From Methylobacterium sp. (lineage in GTDB: Bacteria > Pseudomonadota > Alphaproteobacteria > Rhizobiales > Beijerinckiaceae), in contig JAJKJG010000017.1 in assembly GCA_021154065.1 (NCBI GenBank), positions 1 through 12,772 on the forward strand: a DNA stretch of 12,772 nt. The letters run 5' to 3'. A program made the position numbers and the translations under genes. How positions within the stretch are numbered: position 1 is the first letter of the stretch; each line of letters starts with the position of its first letter. The notes under the pieces were generated by a model that was not told the origin of the DNA, did not search any database, and worked only from the letters and a program-made list of their open reading frames with translations. This document shows, one piece after another, positions 6,821 to 12,772 of this stretch.

Positions 6821-7633
6821 ATGGACCTCGACCGGCGCCGTGCCCGCTATGCCGCCGACATCCTGGGCTCGACCGGGGTCGAGAACCCGAGGGTCGAGGC
6901 CGCCTTCGCGGCCGTGCCGCGCGAGGAGTTCCTCACTCCGCCGCCGTGGCGGATCTTCCTACCGGGCGGCGTGATCGAGAAGAATACCTCTGATCCGTCA
7001 GAGCTTTACGCCGACGTGCTGGTGGTGCTCGACCGCGCCAAGGGCATCAACAACGGCCAGCCCTCGCTGCACGCCGCCTGGATCGCCGCCGTCGACCCGC
7101 AGCCGGGCGAGAGCGCGGTCCATATCGGCATCGGCACCGGCTACTACACCGCGATCCTGGCGACGCTCGTCGGAGAGGGCGGCAGGGTCGCGGCCTACGA
7201 GATCGAGGCGCGCCTCGCAGCGCTTGCCGAGAAGCACTTGGCGCGGTTTCCTCAAGTGACGGTTCATGCCGCAAGCGGAGTCGGGCAGGCGCTTCCGGAG
7301 GCCGACGTCATCTACGTCAACGCCGCAGCGACCGCCCCCGATGCGCGCTGGCTCACGGCGCTCAAGCCCTTGGGGCGGCTCGTCTTTCCGTGGCAGGCGG
7401 GGCGCGGCGGCGCGGTCACGCTCGTCGTCCGCCGGGCCGCTGCCGGCTTTGCCGCCGACCCGACGATCGCGGTCGGCTTCATCGGCTGCGTCGGTGCGCA
7501 GGAGCCGCCGGCCGCAAGCGCCGGCCGCGACCCTCGGGAGACGCGCTCGGTCTGGCTGCGCGCCGACCGCCCTCCCGACGCCACTGCGACCGCCGTCTAC
7601 GACGATGTCTGGTTCTCCAGCGATCCGGTGTAA
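6821..7633 (+). CDS. PCMT-like SAM-dependent methyltransferase
   Basis: This is a 270-residue protein resembling protein-L-isoaspartate O-methyltransferase (PCMT), the enzyme that repairs isoaspartyl residues in ageing proteins using S-adenosylmethionine. The N-terminal ENPRVEAAFAAVPREEFLTP matches the family opening. Motif I is VHIGIGTGYYT (residues 100-110) and an acidic post-I residue is in AYEIE (125-129). The usual GQTISQP segment is replaced by NNGQPSLHAAWI (77-88), and the C-terminal half diverges. It may therefore be a family member with another substrate; I do not assign pcm. I chose ATG at 6821 because AGGAGG lies 4 bases upstream; an in-frame ATG at 6761 has no comparable site. It stands alone, 22 bp tail-to-tail with the lipoprotein gene, and downstream of the operator-like array. 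Confidence 0.82.
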   Translation: MDLDRRRARYAADILGSTGVENPRVEAAFAAVPREEFLTPPPWRIFLPGGVIEKNTSDPSELYADVLVVLDRAKGINNGQPSLHAAWIAAVDPQPGESAVHIGIGTGYYTAILATLVGEGGRVAAYEIEARLAALAEKHLARFPQVTVHAASGVGQALPEADVIYVNAAATAPDARWLTALKPLGRLVFPWQAGRGGAVTLVVRRAAAGFAADPTIAVGFIGCVGAQEPPAASAGRDPRETRSVWLRADRPPDATATAVYDDVWFSSDPV

Positions 7634-7655
7634 GCCGCTCGCTCTCTTTGAGTTT

Positions 7656-7880
7656 TCAGCCCTTGGCGCGCACGATGACGCGCTCCTCGACGGGCTTCAG
7701 CCCGGGGATGCAGTACGCGATGTAGCCGTTGAGGATGAAGGGCGTCGACGAGCAGCGAACCGCATAGCCCGGCGGCGGCTGCGGGATCGGATCGTGGGCA
7801 ACGACCGGGTTTGGCGGTCGGCTACAGGCGCAAAGGCCTGCCGCCGCCAGAAGCACCGCCCATCGTGTCACGCCCGCCAT
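7656..7880 (-). CDS. Small putative lipoprotein
   Basis: This is a 74-residue protein with a signal peptide (MAGVTRWAVLLAAAG) ending in a lipobox-like LCAC, so Cys19 would be lipidated and the rest would sit in the periplasm on a membrane anchor. The mature part is Pro-rich (PPNPV, PIPQPPPGYAV), with Cys43 and Cys57 able to form a disulfide, and ends in VEERVIVRAKG. No family is recognised. ATG at 7880 is chosen because GGGCGGG lies 8 bases upstream; a TTG two codons earlier (7886) is possible. It is convergent with the methyltransferase gene (22 bp) and downstream of the terminator of the 83-residue protein gene, so it probably has its own promoter. Confidence 0.72.
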   Translation of the reverse strand: MAGVTRWAVLLAAAGLCACSRPPNPVVAHDPIPQPPPGYAVRCSSTPFILNGYIAYCIPGLKPVEERVIVRAKG

Positions 7881-7991
7881 CCTCAAAACCCGCCCGACCG
7901 AAACGTGCCGAGAGCACCGGCACGGATCAAGCGGCGGCGGCCGCCCTCGCGCATTCGGCCGGCGAGTGTGGCTTTTTAGGCTCGAAAACGC

Positions 7992-8018
7992 GAAGACCCG
8001 GCACCAGGCCGGGTCTTC
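7992..8018 (-). terminator. Rho-independent terminator of the 83-residue protein gene
   Basis: There is a perfect 11-bp stem, GAAGACCCGGC with GCCGGGTCTTC, around a 5-base loop. Read on the minus strand it is followed by GCGTTTTCG, a short T-run from the AAAA at 7985-7988. It begins 22 bases after the stop codon of the minus-strand gene ending at 8041 and separates it from the lipoprotein gene. Confidence 0.85.
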
Positions 8019-8040
8019 CGTTCAAGCGGGGTCGGCGCGC

Positions 8041-8292
8041 TCAGCACTCGACTTTGGTCTTCGTCTTCGAGTCGCCGAACTCGTCGGTCTTCTTCACGGT
8101 TTTCGAACCGCAGCCGGTGCTGCCCGTCGTGATCACCTTCTTCTCCTTCACGACGGCGGCGTCGTCGACCGAGCGCTCCTTCACGACCGTGCGGCTGCCG
8201 GCGAGCCCATCGTCCTTCTGGATGACGGTCGTCTGGGCATAGGCGGCGGTGCCGATGACCGAGGCGGCGACGAGAATCGCGAGTTTCTTCAT
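8041..8292 (-). CDS. Small exported protein with two cysteines
   Basis: This is an 83-residue protein with a classic Sec signal (MKKLAILVAASVIGTAAYA, cleavage before Gln20). The mature 64 residues are rich in Lys, Thr, Val and Asp: SRTVVKERSVDDAAVVKEKK, then GCGSKTVKK, ending KTKVEC. The two cysteines (61 and 83, the last residue) could pair. No family is recognised. The TVVKE/KVITT pieces recall the TVVTT motifs of the exported protein encoded divergently at 8461. ATG at 8292 has AAGGAG about 10 bases upstream and starts exactly at the signal peptide; a longer frame to 8481 is not supported. A strong terminator follows the gene. Confidence 0.78.
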   Translation of the reverse strand: MKKLAILVAASVIGTAAYAQTTVIQKDDGLAGSRTVVKERSVDDAAVVKEKKVITTGSTGCGSKTVKKTDEFGDSKTKTKVEC

Positions 8293-8339
8293 GGGCTTCG
8301 GGCTCCTTTGTGGACCTGTGGCGGGGCAACGCACGCAAA

Positions 8340-8360
8340 GCCAAGCCGTTCCAGCTTGGC
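8340..8360. repeat. Inverted repeat in divergent spacer
   Basis: Arms GCCAAGC and GCTTGGC are perfect 7-bp inverted repeats around CGTTCCA, in the 168-bp spacer between two divergently transcribed exported-protein genes. A partial echo, CTTGGCCGTTCCGG, follows at about 8379-8391. It could be an operator or a hairpin in one 5' leader. TTGAAC at 8372-8377 with GTTGAT 17 bases later is a weak promoter candidate for the gene at 8461. Confidence 0.35.
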
Positions 8361-8460
8361 CGGGAGCGGTGTTGAACCTTGGCCGTTCCGGTGCGTTGAT
8401 CTTCGGGCAAGGGGGGAGAAGGCGCGGCGCCAGTGGCGCTTGCCGCCATGGAGGAACCCG

Positions 8461-8952
8461 ATGAGAACGACCCTTGCCCAAGCGCTCGTCGCGACGACGA
8501 TCGCCGCCGCCGCGCCGGCCGCGGCGCAGGACTTTCTCCCGCTCGCCGCCGCCCCTTACGGCGCCTACGCCGATGACGATGCGCCGATCCCGCCGCGGCG
8601 GGTCGGCCGCTACGGCGCCGGCGAGACGGTGGTCACGACGACACGGATCTACGCTCCGCCGCCGGCCGTCTATGCCGAGCCGCGGACCGTCGTCACGACC
8701 CGTCGCGTGATCGCTCCGGCGCCCGTCTTCGGAGGGCCGGTCGACGACATCGCGGTCGGCGGCTTCAGGCCGGTCGATTACCCGCCCGCGCCGCTGCGCC
8801 GGGTTCTCAAGTCGGGTCCGGATTATGGTCCGGCTCTGGTGCGCGAGCGCGTCATCGCGCGAAACGTCGCCGAGCCGGTCATCATCGAGGAGCGCCGCGT
8901 CGTGACCACGCGTCGCATTCTCGGTCCGGCGCCCCTCCGCTGGGACGATTAG
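8461..8952 (+). CDS. Exported TVVTT-repeat protein
   Basis: This is a 163-residue protein with a Sec signal (MRTTLAQALVATTIAAAAPAAA, likely cleavage before Gln23). The mature chain is rich in Pro, Val and Arg and carries three copies of a short motif: TVVTTTRIYAPPPAV (56-70), TVVTTRRVIAPAPV (76-89) and RVVTTRRILGPAPL (146-159). Between the second and third copies lies a less repetitive part (DYGPALVRERVIARNVAEPVI). No known domain is recognised; a periplasmic or cell-envelope location is inferred from the signal. ATG at 8461 follows GGAGG with a 6-base spacer. The longer frame starting at 7966 overlaps the opposite-strand gene and is not real. The next gene, another exported protein, starts 79 bp downstream. 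Confidence 0.78.
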   Translation: MRTTLAQALVATTIAAAAPAAAQDFLPLAAAPYGAYADDDAPIPPRRVGRYGAGETVVTTTRIYAPPPAVYAEPRTVVTTRRVIAPAPVFGGPVDDIAVGGFRPVDYPPAPLRRVLKSGPDYGPALVRERVIARNVAEPVIIEERRVVTTRRILGPAPLRWDD

Positions 8953-9031
8953 CCCCGTCCCTTTTCTCGGCGGTCAGGCGTTCAATGTCCCTCAAGGCCG
9001 GCGCTGCCGCGCCCTCAATCTGGAGGCACGC

Positions 9032-9442
9032 ATGAACTCGAAATCGAACCTTTTCGTTGCCGGCGCGATCGCCGCCGGCCTTGCCCTCTCGGCAGCCGCG
9101 GCGCCGGCGAGCGCCCACAGCGTCGGCTACGTGACCGGCATCCCGGGTCCAGACCCAGCCGGCGGCGACGAGCTCGGCTGGGGACCGGCCTACCGGCCCG
9201 AGACCAGCTTCTACCAGCCCGGAACGCTGCCCAGCCCGGGCGAGATCGCGGCGCGGGGCTATTACGAGCGCACCGGCCGCCCGGTCTATCCGCCGGTCGG
9301 CTACTATGCGCCCGGCGCCGTCGCTCCCGGCTATGGCTACGGCCCGCCGCCGCGGATCGTGCGCCGCCCGGCCTATCACCACCGTCATGTTGTGAAGAAG
9401 CAAGCGCACCGGCGGGTCGTCGCCCGCTCGCGCGCCTATTGA
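9032..9442 (+). CDS. Exported Tyr/Pro/Gly-rich protein
   Basis: This is a 136-residue protein with a Sec signal (residues 1-28, likely cleavage ASA before His29). The mature protein has few charged residues at first (GYVTGIPGPDPAGGDELGWG), then a region rich in Tyr, Pro and Gly (VYPPVGYYAPGAVAPGYGYG), and ends strongly basic with His and Arg (AYHHRHVVKKQAHRRVVARS). Such proteins are common in Hyphomicrobiales and usually have no assigned function. ATG at 9032 follows GGAGG with a 5-base spacer. A long perfect palindrome starts 8 bases after its stop and separates it from the DUF6494 gene. Confidence 0.8.
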   Translation: MNSKSNLFVAGAIAAGLALSAAAAPASAHSVGYVTGIPGPDPAGGDELGWGPAYRPETSFYQPGTLPSPGEIAARGYYERTGRPVYPPVGYYAPGAVAPGYGYGPPPRIVRRPAYHHRHVVKKQAHRRVVARSRAY

Positions 9443-9449
9443 GCGCACC

Positions 9450-9473
9450 CGGAGGCGGGACGTCCCGCCTCCG
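9450..9473 (+). terminator. 24-bp perfect palindrome, likely terminator or attenuator
   Basis: CGGAGGCGGGAC is followed directly by its exact reverse complement GTCCCGCCTCCG. It can form a stem of about 10 bp with a tight loop, followed by the T-containing CCATTTCTCC. It sits between the stop of the Tyr/Pro/Gly-rich protein gene and the Shine-Dalgarno of the DUF6494 gene. Its right arm, CCTCCG at 9468-9473, could also pair with CGGAGG at 9485-9490, which is the downstream ribosome site. Confidence 0.6.
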
Positions 9474-9496
9474 CCATTTCTCCCCGGAGGTCGTGC

Positions 9497-9688
9497 ATGG
9501 ACGAAGATCGCTTCAACATGTCCGTTCGCAAGTTCCTCAAGCAGGTCGGCGTGACCTCGCAGCGGGTGATCGAGGAGGCGGTGCGCTCGGGCGCGGTCAA
9601 GGGCGACGTCCTCAAGGTGCGGATGACGCTCACCGCCGAGAACGCGCCGATCGAGCACGTGATCGAAGAGGAGATCGCGGTCCGCTAG
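9497..9688 (+). CDS. DUF6494 family small protein
   Basis: This is a 63-residue protein whose opening, DEDRFNMSVRKFLKQVGVTS, followed by QRVIEEAV, matches the DUF6494 family as I remember it: short proteins in alpha- and other proteobacteria that start with a conserved NMSxRKFLKxVGVTSQR segment and end in a short beta region (here VLKVRMTLTAENAPIEHVIEEEIAV). It is acidic, has no signal peptide or membrane segment, and should be cytoplasmic. The function is unknown. ATG at 9497 follows GGAGG with a 6-base spacer. It faces the minus-strand gene ending at 9798 across a 109-bp spacer filled by two palindromic elements. Confidence 0.85.
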   Translation: MDEDRFNMSVRKFLKQVGVTSQRVIEEAVRSGAVKGDVLKVRMTLTAENAPIEHVIEEEIAVR

Positions 9689-9689
9689 T

Positions 9690-9729
9690 TAGAGCGCGAT
9701 GACTTCTCGTCGAGTCGTCATCCGCTCTA
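9690..9729. repeat. Palindromic intergenic element 1 (AGAGCG...CGCTCT type)
   Basis: TAGAGCG-C-GATGAC on the left pairs with GTCATC-CGCTCTA on the right with one bulged base, around a central TTCTCGTCGA region. Sequences of this AGAGC...GATGA...TCATC...GCTCT form are common dispersed intergenic palindromes in Hyphomicrobiales genomes (from memory). It begins right after the DUF6494 stop and probably folds as a hairpin at the 3' end of the transcript. Confidence 0.7.
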
Positions 9730-9742
9730 CCTCTTTGTTTGA

Positions 9743-9787
9743 GCATGATCTTTTCCGAAAACCGGTAGCCACTTTTCGGGATCATGC
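9743..9787. repeat. Palindromic intergenic element 2 (GCATGATC...GATCATGC type)
   Basis: GCATGATC at 9743-9750 and GATCATGC at 9780-9787 are perfect inverted arms. Inside them CCGAAAA and TTTTCGG also pair, around ACCGGTAGCCAC. This is the well-known dispersed palindrome GCATGATCTTTTCCGAAAA, followed by ACCGG..., seen repeatedly between genes in Bradyrhizobium- and Methylobacterium-like genomes. It lies between two convergent genes, where it could end transcription from both sides. Confidence 0.8.
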
Positions 9788-9797
9788 CTTAAAGCCG

Positions 9798-10172
9798 TCA
9801 GAACCGCCCGCCGACACCGGGCCGGCCGCTCGGGGTCATGGTTGGCGACACCCGGCTCTCGCTCGGCCCGACGCCGCCGTAGGGATCGTCGATGTCCCTG
9901 GGATCGATCTTCTTCGGCATCGGCAGGGTTTCGCGATAACCGCCCTGGGCGGCGGCGGGCTTCGGCGCCGCCCTCGCGGTCGCCTTGGGCACGGGCTTCG
10001 CAGCCTCCTTGCCGGGGTCGGCGGGCTTTGCCGTTCGCGGCTTTGCCGGCGGCTTCCTCGGCTCGGCCGAGCCGGGATCGTTCATGGACGGCGGGGGCGG
10101 CATCGCCTGGGCCGCGGCCGGCGAGGCGAGGGCGGGTGCGCAAAGCGCGAGCAGCAAGAGGAAACGGGTCAT
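9798..10172 (-). CDS. Exported Pro/Ala/Lys-rich protein
   Basis: This is a 124-residue protein with a Sec signal (MTRFLLLLALCAPALASPAAA, likely cleavage before Gln22). Residues 25 to about 90 are low-complexity (PPPPSMNDPGSAEPRKPPAK, then further Pro/Ala/Lys stretches), like a flexible linker spanning the periplasm or wall. The end is more specific: YRETLPMPKKIDPRDIDDPYGGVG, then RPGVGGRF. No family is recognised. ATG at 10172 has AAGGA 4 bases upstream and starts at the signal peptide; the longer frame from 10286 overlaps the NUDIX gene out of frame. It lies 46 bp downstream of the NUDIX gene on the same strand and could be the last gene of that operon. Confidence 0.75.
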   Translation of the reverse strand: MTRFLLLLALCAPALASPAAAQAMPPPPSMNDPGSAEPRKPPAKPRTAKPADPGKEAAKPVPKATARAAPKPAAAQGGYRETLPMPKKIDPRDIDDPYGGVGPSESRVSPTMTPSGRPGVGGRF

Positions 10173-10218
10173 CGGTCCTTTGATCCTCGGATGATCGGAT
10201 GACGGGATGCGCCCAGCC

Positions 10219-10968
10219 CTACAGCAACTCGCGCTCGAAGCGCTTGTGGCGCATGGCGTAGAACGGGATCGGCAACTCCTGGGCATAACCTTCGGCGATG
10301 CGGTGCTCGAGCTCGTCGAGGATCGTCAGCGTGATCGTCGGCAGCTCGAGCCGCTTCGCCTCGGCGATCGTCACCCAGGCGAGCTCGATCAGCTCGGAAT
10401 TCGGTCCGACGAGCCCCGGCACCTCGTCGGCGACGAAATTGCGATCGATGGCGAAGAAGCGGGTGTCGAAACGCTTCGGGCGGCGCGGCGGCGTGATCGC
10501 CCGGGCGATGAGCTGCAGCGCCTCGAGATCGGGGAACACGGCGCGTTCGCGAAAGCTCTCCCAAGGGCCGGGCGGCACCGGGTCGGGCGCGCCGTGCTCC
10601 TTCGTGCCGAGGAGAAGCCCGGTCTCCTCGAAAGTCTCGCGGATCGCGGCGAGGGCGAGGGCGCGGGCGCGCTGCGGCGAGGGCCGCGTCACCCGCGCGA
10701 GAAGCGCCGCCTCGGCCCGGGCGTGGAGCGCGCCGGTCGCGGGCATCGAGCGGTCGCCGGCCTCGATACGGCCGCCGGGGAAGACGAACTTGCCCGGCAT
10801 GAAGCGATGGCCCGGGTGCCGGCGTCCCATGAGCACCTTCGGCCGCGGCCCCGAGCGGTCGATGATGATGAGGGTCGCGGCATCCTTCGGGCGGACATTC
10901 GGCCAGCGCTGCTCGCGCTCGACCGCCGTCAGCCGCTCGGCGAGGCCCCGTCCCCTTGCGTCGTTCAC
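10219..10968 (-). CDS. NUDIX hydrolase with split Nudix box
   Basis: This is a 249-residue NUDIX protein. NUDIX enzymes hydrolyse nucleoside diphosphates linked to another group, such as oxidised nucleotides, coenzyme A or NADH. The Nudix box is split: GGRIEAGD (65-72) is separated from RETFEETGL (110-118) by about 37 residues instead of 7, as in the NUDT19-like subgroup. The catalytic REUxEExGU half is intact. The C-terminal part (ELAWVTIAEAKRLELPTITL) fits the family. The start is GTG at 10968, with GAGG about 8 bases upstream that overlaps the TGA of the DUF983 gene (GCTGAGG); the gap between the two genes is 10 bp. Third gene of the rnr operon. The substrate is not shown by the sequence. 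The 298-residue plus-strand frame over it is a shadow. Confidence 0.9.
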   Translation of the reverse strand: MNDARGRGLAERLTAVEREQRWPNVRPKDAATLIIIDRSGPRPKVLMGRRHPGHRFMPGKFVFPGGRIEAGDRSMPATGALHARAEAALLARVTRPSPQRARALALAAIRETFEETGLLLGTKEHGAPDPVPPGPWESFRERAVFPDLEALQLIARAITPPRRPKRFDTRFFAIDRNFVADEVPGLVGPNSELIELAWVTIAEAKRLELPTITLTILDELEHRIAEGYAQELPIPFYAMRHKRFERELL

Positions 10969-10978
10969 CTGGCTGACC

Positions 10979-11401
10979 TCAGCTCGGATCGTCGTCGGCC
11001 CGGCGCCGGACAGCGTCGAAGCCGTGCATCCTTAATCCGTATTGCAGCCCGACGACAGCGCCCTTCACCGGCTGCAGCAGCACGAGGCACAGGGCGATCG
11101 TGAGCGCCGGCCAGAGCGCCAGGTGAAACCAGAGCGGCACGTTCTCGAACCGGGTCTCGGCGGTCAGGATGCCCCAGCCGACGAGGTGGGCGACGATGAG
11201 GATGACGAGATAGGGCGGCAGGTCGTCGGCGCGGTGGTGATGCAGCTCGGCCCCGCAGGCGGGGCAAGCGTCCCGGACCTTGAGATACCGGCCGAACAGG
11301 CGGCCCGCGCCGCAGGCCGGGCAGCGGCCGAGGGCGCCGCGCCGGGTCGCCTCGAGGGCGCCGATATCCGTGGGACTAATGGCTCGTCCGCTGGGTTCCA
11401 T
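10979..11401 (-). CDS. DUF983 family membrane protein with zinc-finger pairs
   Basis: This is a 140-residue protein of the DUF983 family, common in alphaproteobacteria. Two CPxCG motifs (Cys27/Cys30 and Cys46/Cys49) form a likely zinc ribbon on one side of the membrane, followed by two hydrophobic helices (about 64-82 and 88-110) and a short tail containing GLQYGLRMHGF. Its function is not known. ATG at 11401 has AAGGA 4 bases upstream; this site overlaps the rnr stop codon (TGAAGGAACGTATG), so translation is probably coupled. The gap to rnr is 8 bp. The order rnr - DUF983 - NUDIX recurs in Hyphomicrobiales, from memory. Confidence 0.9.
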   Translation of the reverse strand: MEPSGRAISPTDIGALEATRRGALGRCPACGAGRLFGRYLKVRDACPACGAELHHHRADDLPPYLVILIVAHLVGWGILTAETRFENVPLWFHLALWPALTIALCLVLLQPVKGAVVGLQYGLRMHGFDAVRRRADDDPS

Positions 11402-11409
11402 ACGTTCCT

Positions 11410-12772
11410 TCAGGGCCGCGGCGCCGGCTCGCGCCTGGACTTGAGGCGCGGCGTCGTGCGGCGGTTCTGCGTCCGGGCGGCAGGCCGGGCGCCGCCGCGA
11501 TGCTGCGGCCGCTTGCCCTGGCCTTCGGAGACGAGCTCGAACCGGAGCGCGCCGGCCACCGGCGCTGCCTCGACGAGCTTTGCCTCGACGCGGTCGCCGA
11601 GCCGGTAGGTCTCGCCGGTGCGATCGCCGATCATGGCGTGGCGCTTTTCGTCGTAACGGTAGTAGTCCGCTCCGATCGTCGCGGCCGGCACGAAACCGTC
11701 GGCGCCGGTCTCGGCGAGCTTGATGAACAGTCCGGCCCGGGTGACGCCGGAGATCCGGCCCTCGAAGGTCGCGCCGATCCGGTCGGCGAGGTGATGGGCG
11801 ATGAGCCGGTCGACCGTCTCGCGCTCCGCCGCCATCGCCCGGCGCTCGGCGACCGAGATGCGCGCCCCGATCTCCGCGAGCTCCTCGAGGCTCATGTTCG
11901 CCGGTAGCCCGTCGGTTCCGAGCTTCAACGCCCGGATCAGGGCGCGATGCACGATGAGATCGGCGTAGCGCCGGATCGGCGAGGTAAAATGCGCGTAGCG
12001 GCGCAGATTCAGCCCGAAATGACCGTAGTTCTCGGCCGAGTACTCGGCCTGGGCCTGCGACCGCAGCACGACCTCGTTGATGAAAGCCTGGTGCTCGGTG
12101 CCCTCGACATTCGCGAGGATGCGGTTGAACAGCGCCGGCTTCAGCGCCCCCTCCTTGGGCAGCTTGATGCCGATCGACGCCAGCACTTCGCCTAGCGCCC
12201 GCATCTTCTCGAGCGAGGGCTCGTCATGGGCGCGGTAGATCAGTGGCGAGCCGGCCTTCTCGAGGCTCTCGGCGGCGGCGACATTGGCGAGGATCATGAA
12301 CTCCTCGATCAGCCGATGGGCGTCGAGGCGCTCCGGCACCAGCACCCGGTCGACGGTGCCGTCGGGCTTGAGCAGGATCTTGCGTTCGGGCAGGTCGAGA
12401 TCGAGCGGCGCCCGGACTCGCCGGGCCTTCTTGATCATCTCATAGGCTGCCCAGAGCGGGCGCAGAACCGGGTCGAGCAGCGGGCCGGTCTCGTCATCCG
12501 GCCGCCCGTCGATTGCCGCCTGGGCCTGACCGTAGGACAGCTTCGCGGCCGAGCGCATCATCACCCGGTGGAAGCGGTGGTGCTTCTTGCGCCCGTCGGC
12601 GCCGATGATCATGCGCACCGCAAGTGCCGGGCGATCCTCCCGCGGGCGCAGCGAGCAGAGATCGTTCGAGATGCGCTCCGGCAGCATCGGCACGACCCGG
12701 TCCGGGAAATAGACCGAGTTGCCGCGCTCGAGCGCCTCGCGGTCCATCGCCGAGCCGGGCCGGACATAGGCC
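11410..12772 (-). CDS. rnr: Ribonuclease R, C-terminal part (5' end off window)
   Basis: The frame is open to the right edge, giving about 454 C-terminal residues of an enzyme usually about 750-800 long. RNase R is a processive 3'-5' exoribonuclease that degrades structured RNA and takes part in rRNA and mRNA decay. The visible part of the RNB domain includes YVRPGSAMDREALERGNSVY, DRVVPMLPERISNDLCSL and the very conserved YAHFTSPIRRYADLIVHR (coded at about 11947-12000), which holds the Arg/Tyr active-site region. The catalytic Asp cluster lies off the window. An S1 RNA-binding domain (ATFEGRISGVTRAGLFIKL onward) is coded at about 11525-11778, followed by a Lys/Arg-rich tail of about 35 residues, typical of RNase R and not of RNase II. 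It is the upstream gene of the DUF983 - NUDIX operon. Confidence 0.95.
   Translation of the reverse strand, partial: AYVRPGSAMDREALERGNSVYFPDRVVPMLPERISNDLCSLRPREDRPALAVRMIIGADGRKKHHRFHRVMMRSAAKLSYGQAQAAIDGRPDDETGPLLDPVLRPLWAAYEMIKKARRVRAPLDLDLPERKILLKPDGTVDRVLVPERLDAHRLIEEFMILANVAAAESLEKAGSPLIYRAHDEPSLEKMRALGEVLASIGIKLPKEGALKPALFNRILANVEGTEHQAFINEVVLRSQAQAEYSAENYGHFGLNLRRYAHFTSPIRRYADLIVHRALIRALKLGTDGLPANMSLEELAEIGARISVAERRAMAAERETVDRLIAHHLADRIGATFEGRISGVTRAGLFIKLAETGADGFVPAATIGADYYRYDEKRHAMIGDRTGETYRLGDRVEAKLVEAAPVAGALRFELVSEGQGKRPQHRGGARPAARTQNRRTTPRLKSRREPAPRP

Noticed and set aside
7966..8460. N-terminal extension of the exported TVVTT protein
   Set aside because: It overlaps the minus-strand 83-residue protein gene and its terminator; the signal peptide and GGAGG support the start at 8461.
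10207..11103. 298-residue plus-strand frame
   Set aside because: Antisense to the NUDIX gene, which has an intact catalytic half motif and operon spacing.

Overview
The window is high-GC DNA (roughly two thirds G+C) with dense, short-spaced genes, strong GC-biased third codon positions and long antisense shadow frames. Two things point to an alphaproteobacterium of the order Hyphomicrobiales (Rhizobiales), perhaps near Methylobacterium, Bosea or Chelatococcus: the palindromic intergenic elements at 9690-9787, and the order RNase R - DUF983 - NUDIX at the right end. The genus is inference. I see no rRNA, tRNA, CRISPR array, transposase or phage gene.

Left part (1-2211, minus strand): a radical SAM protein with a B12-binding-like N-terminal half, whose 3' end is off the window, lies downstream of an HdeD-family six-helix membrane protein. 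A 316-base divergent spacer (2212-2527) with an operator-like palindrome follows.

Centre (2528-6487, plus strand): one gene for a 1319-residue acidic protein without a Sec signal. It has four repeats of about 108 residues carrying RTX-type nonapeptides (plus a worn fifth), a cadherin-like domain, seven W-containing repeats that could form a seven-bladed propeller, and a giant-adhesin-type beta domain. The reading frame stops inside what looks like another RTX nonapeptide, and no type I secretion genes are present. Two hairpins follow, then a spacer with a striking three-unit operator-like array (6635-6703).

Middle right (6821-10172): a PCMT-like methyltransferase, then a group of small genes on both strands. 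Five of these encode exported proteins: a lipoprotein, an 83-residue two-Cys protein, a 163-residue TVVTT-repeat protein, a 136-residue Tyr/Pro/Gly-rich protein and a 124-residue Pro/Ala/Lys-rich protein. One encodes a 63-residue cytoplasmic DUF6494 protein. Clear hairpins separate several of them.

Right end (10219-12772, minus strand): a compact operon rnr (5' end off the window) - DUF983 - NUDIX hydrolase with 8-9 bp gaps in which stop codons overlap Shine-Dalgarno sequences. This is housekeeping RNA turnover and nucleotide clean-up. The most unusual material is the multi-domain RTX-like protein, its abrupt end, and the operator-like array behind it. I found nothing that amounts to a proven new system.
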